Below are positions 17,686-17,833 of a stretch of 17,833 bases of DNA, in pieces. A program made the translations under genes and the position numbers. Where the stretch lies: contig LSSN01000525.1 of NCBI GenBank assembly GCA_001970855.1, positions 8,282 through 26,114 on the forward strand, in the 5' to 3' direction. The stretch is from Smittium culicis (lineage: Eukaryota > Kickxellomycota > Harpellomycetes > Harpellales > Legeriomycetaceae). The notes below the pieces were generated by a model that saw only the letters and a list, made by a program, of their open reading frames with translations, ran no database searches and was not told the DNA's origin. Positions within the stretch are counted from its first letter, which is position 1; the number at the start of each line of letters is the position of its first letter.

Positions 17686-17833
17686 CCCTATCACGGGCGG
17701 TAAACTATTTTTGATCTACCTAATATAGCCAACTATATTCAATTATTGTACTTTATTTCCGAGGCCTTAAGAAATATTGGTTTATCATATAATAACAGCA
17801 AATAATAAATTTGCTTATAAACCATAAACGAAT
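17682..17833 (+). mobile_element. TTAA-type element copy running off the window end
   Basis: It begins at TTAA (17682-17685) with CCCTATCACGGGCGGTAAAC and continues through GATCTACCTAATATAGCC, TTTCCGAGGCCTTAAGAAAT and AGCAAATAATAAATTTGC to ATAAACGAAT at the last base. By comparison with the full copies only about 45 bases, including the right terminus, are missing. It is the closest relative in the window of the copy at 7742-7931. Confidence 0.85.

Noticed and set aside
16947..17833. CRISPR-like or centromeric tandem array
   Set aside because: Repeat units are long, unequal in spacing, degenerate and bounded by inverted termini with TTAA. Nested mobile elements explain them better.

Overview
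The window is eukaryotic nuclear DNA, most likely from an AT-rich, early-diverging fungus. Three protein genes can be read with confidence, all on the minus strand. In transcription order they are an oligopeptide transporter (OPT) family membrane protein (16203 to 13915), cullin-1, the scaffold of SCF ubiquitin ligases (11591 to 8912), and RNase H2 subunit B (7603 to 6000). The standard genetic code fits, with TAA and TAG stops. Fourteen short spliceosomal introns (56-99 bases) begin with GT and all end in TAG. An OPT transporter next to intron-bearing housekeeping genes points to a fungus. Very AT-rich spacers with short introns would suit a zoopagomycote or trichomycete type such as the Harpellales, but this lineage guess is inference and weak.

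Layout. Bases 1-5999 are extremely AT-rich and hold no convincing gene. They contain a terminal poly-A run, one decayed inverted-repeat element (about 316-530), a heptamer tandem repeat, one 64-codon orphan reading frame and a perfect palindrome. Bases 6000-7603 hold RNASEH2B, rebuilt here as ten exons (292 residues) ending in a PCNA-binding motif. Bases 7604-8911 are spacer with a TTAA-flanked miniature element just upstream of RNASEH2B and a second inverted-repeat segment carrying a GC-rich island. Bases 8912-11591 hold CUL1 in six exons (778 residues). Bases 11592-13914 are spacer with a second type of miniature inverted-repeat element, a 13-base G run and possible gene relics, one resembling an F-box. 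Bases 13915-16203 hold the intronless OPT gene (762 residues). Bases 16204-17833 hold its 5' flank and then a dense, partly nested cluster of the TTAA-flanked element.

The three genes do not form a pathway. CUL1 works in protein turnover, RNASEH2B in removing RNA from DNA, and the OPT protein in peptide uptake. Their shared strand looks incidental, and the spacers of 1.3-2.3 kb give no sign of co-transcription. No previously undescribed multi-gene system is visible. The most distinctive signal is the family of short TTAA-flanked elements with CCCTTTCCCG termini, including one caught inserted inside an older copy.
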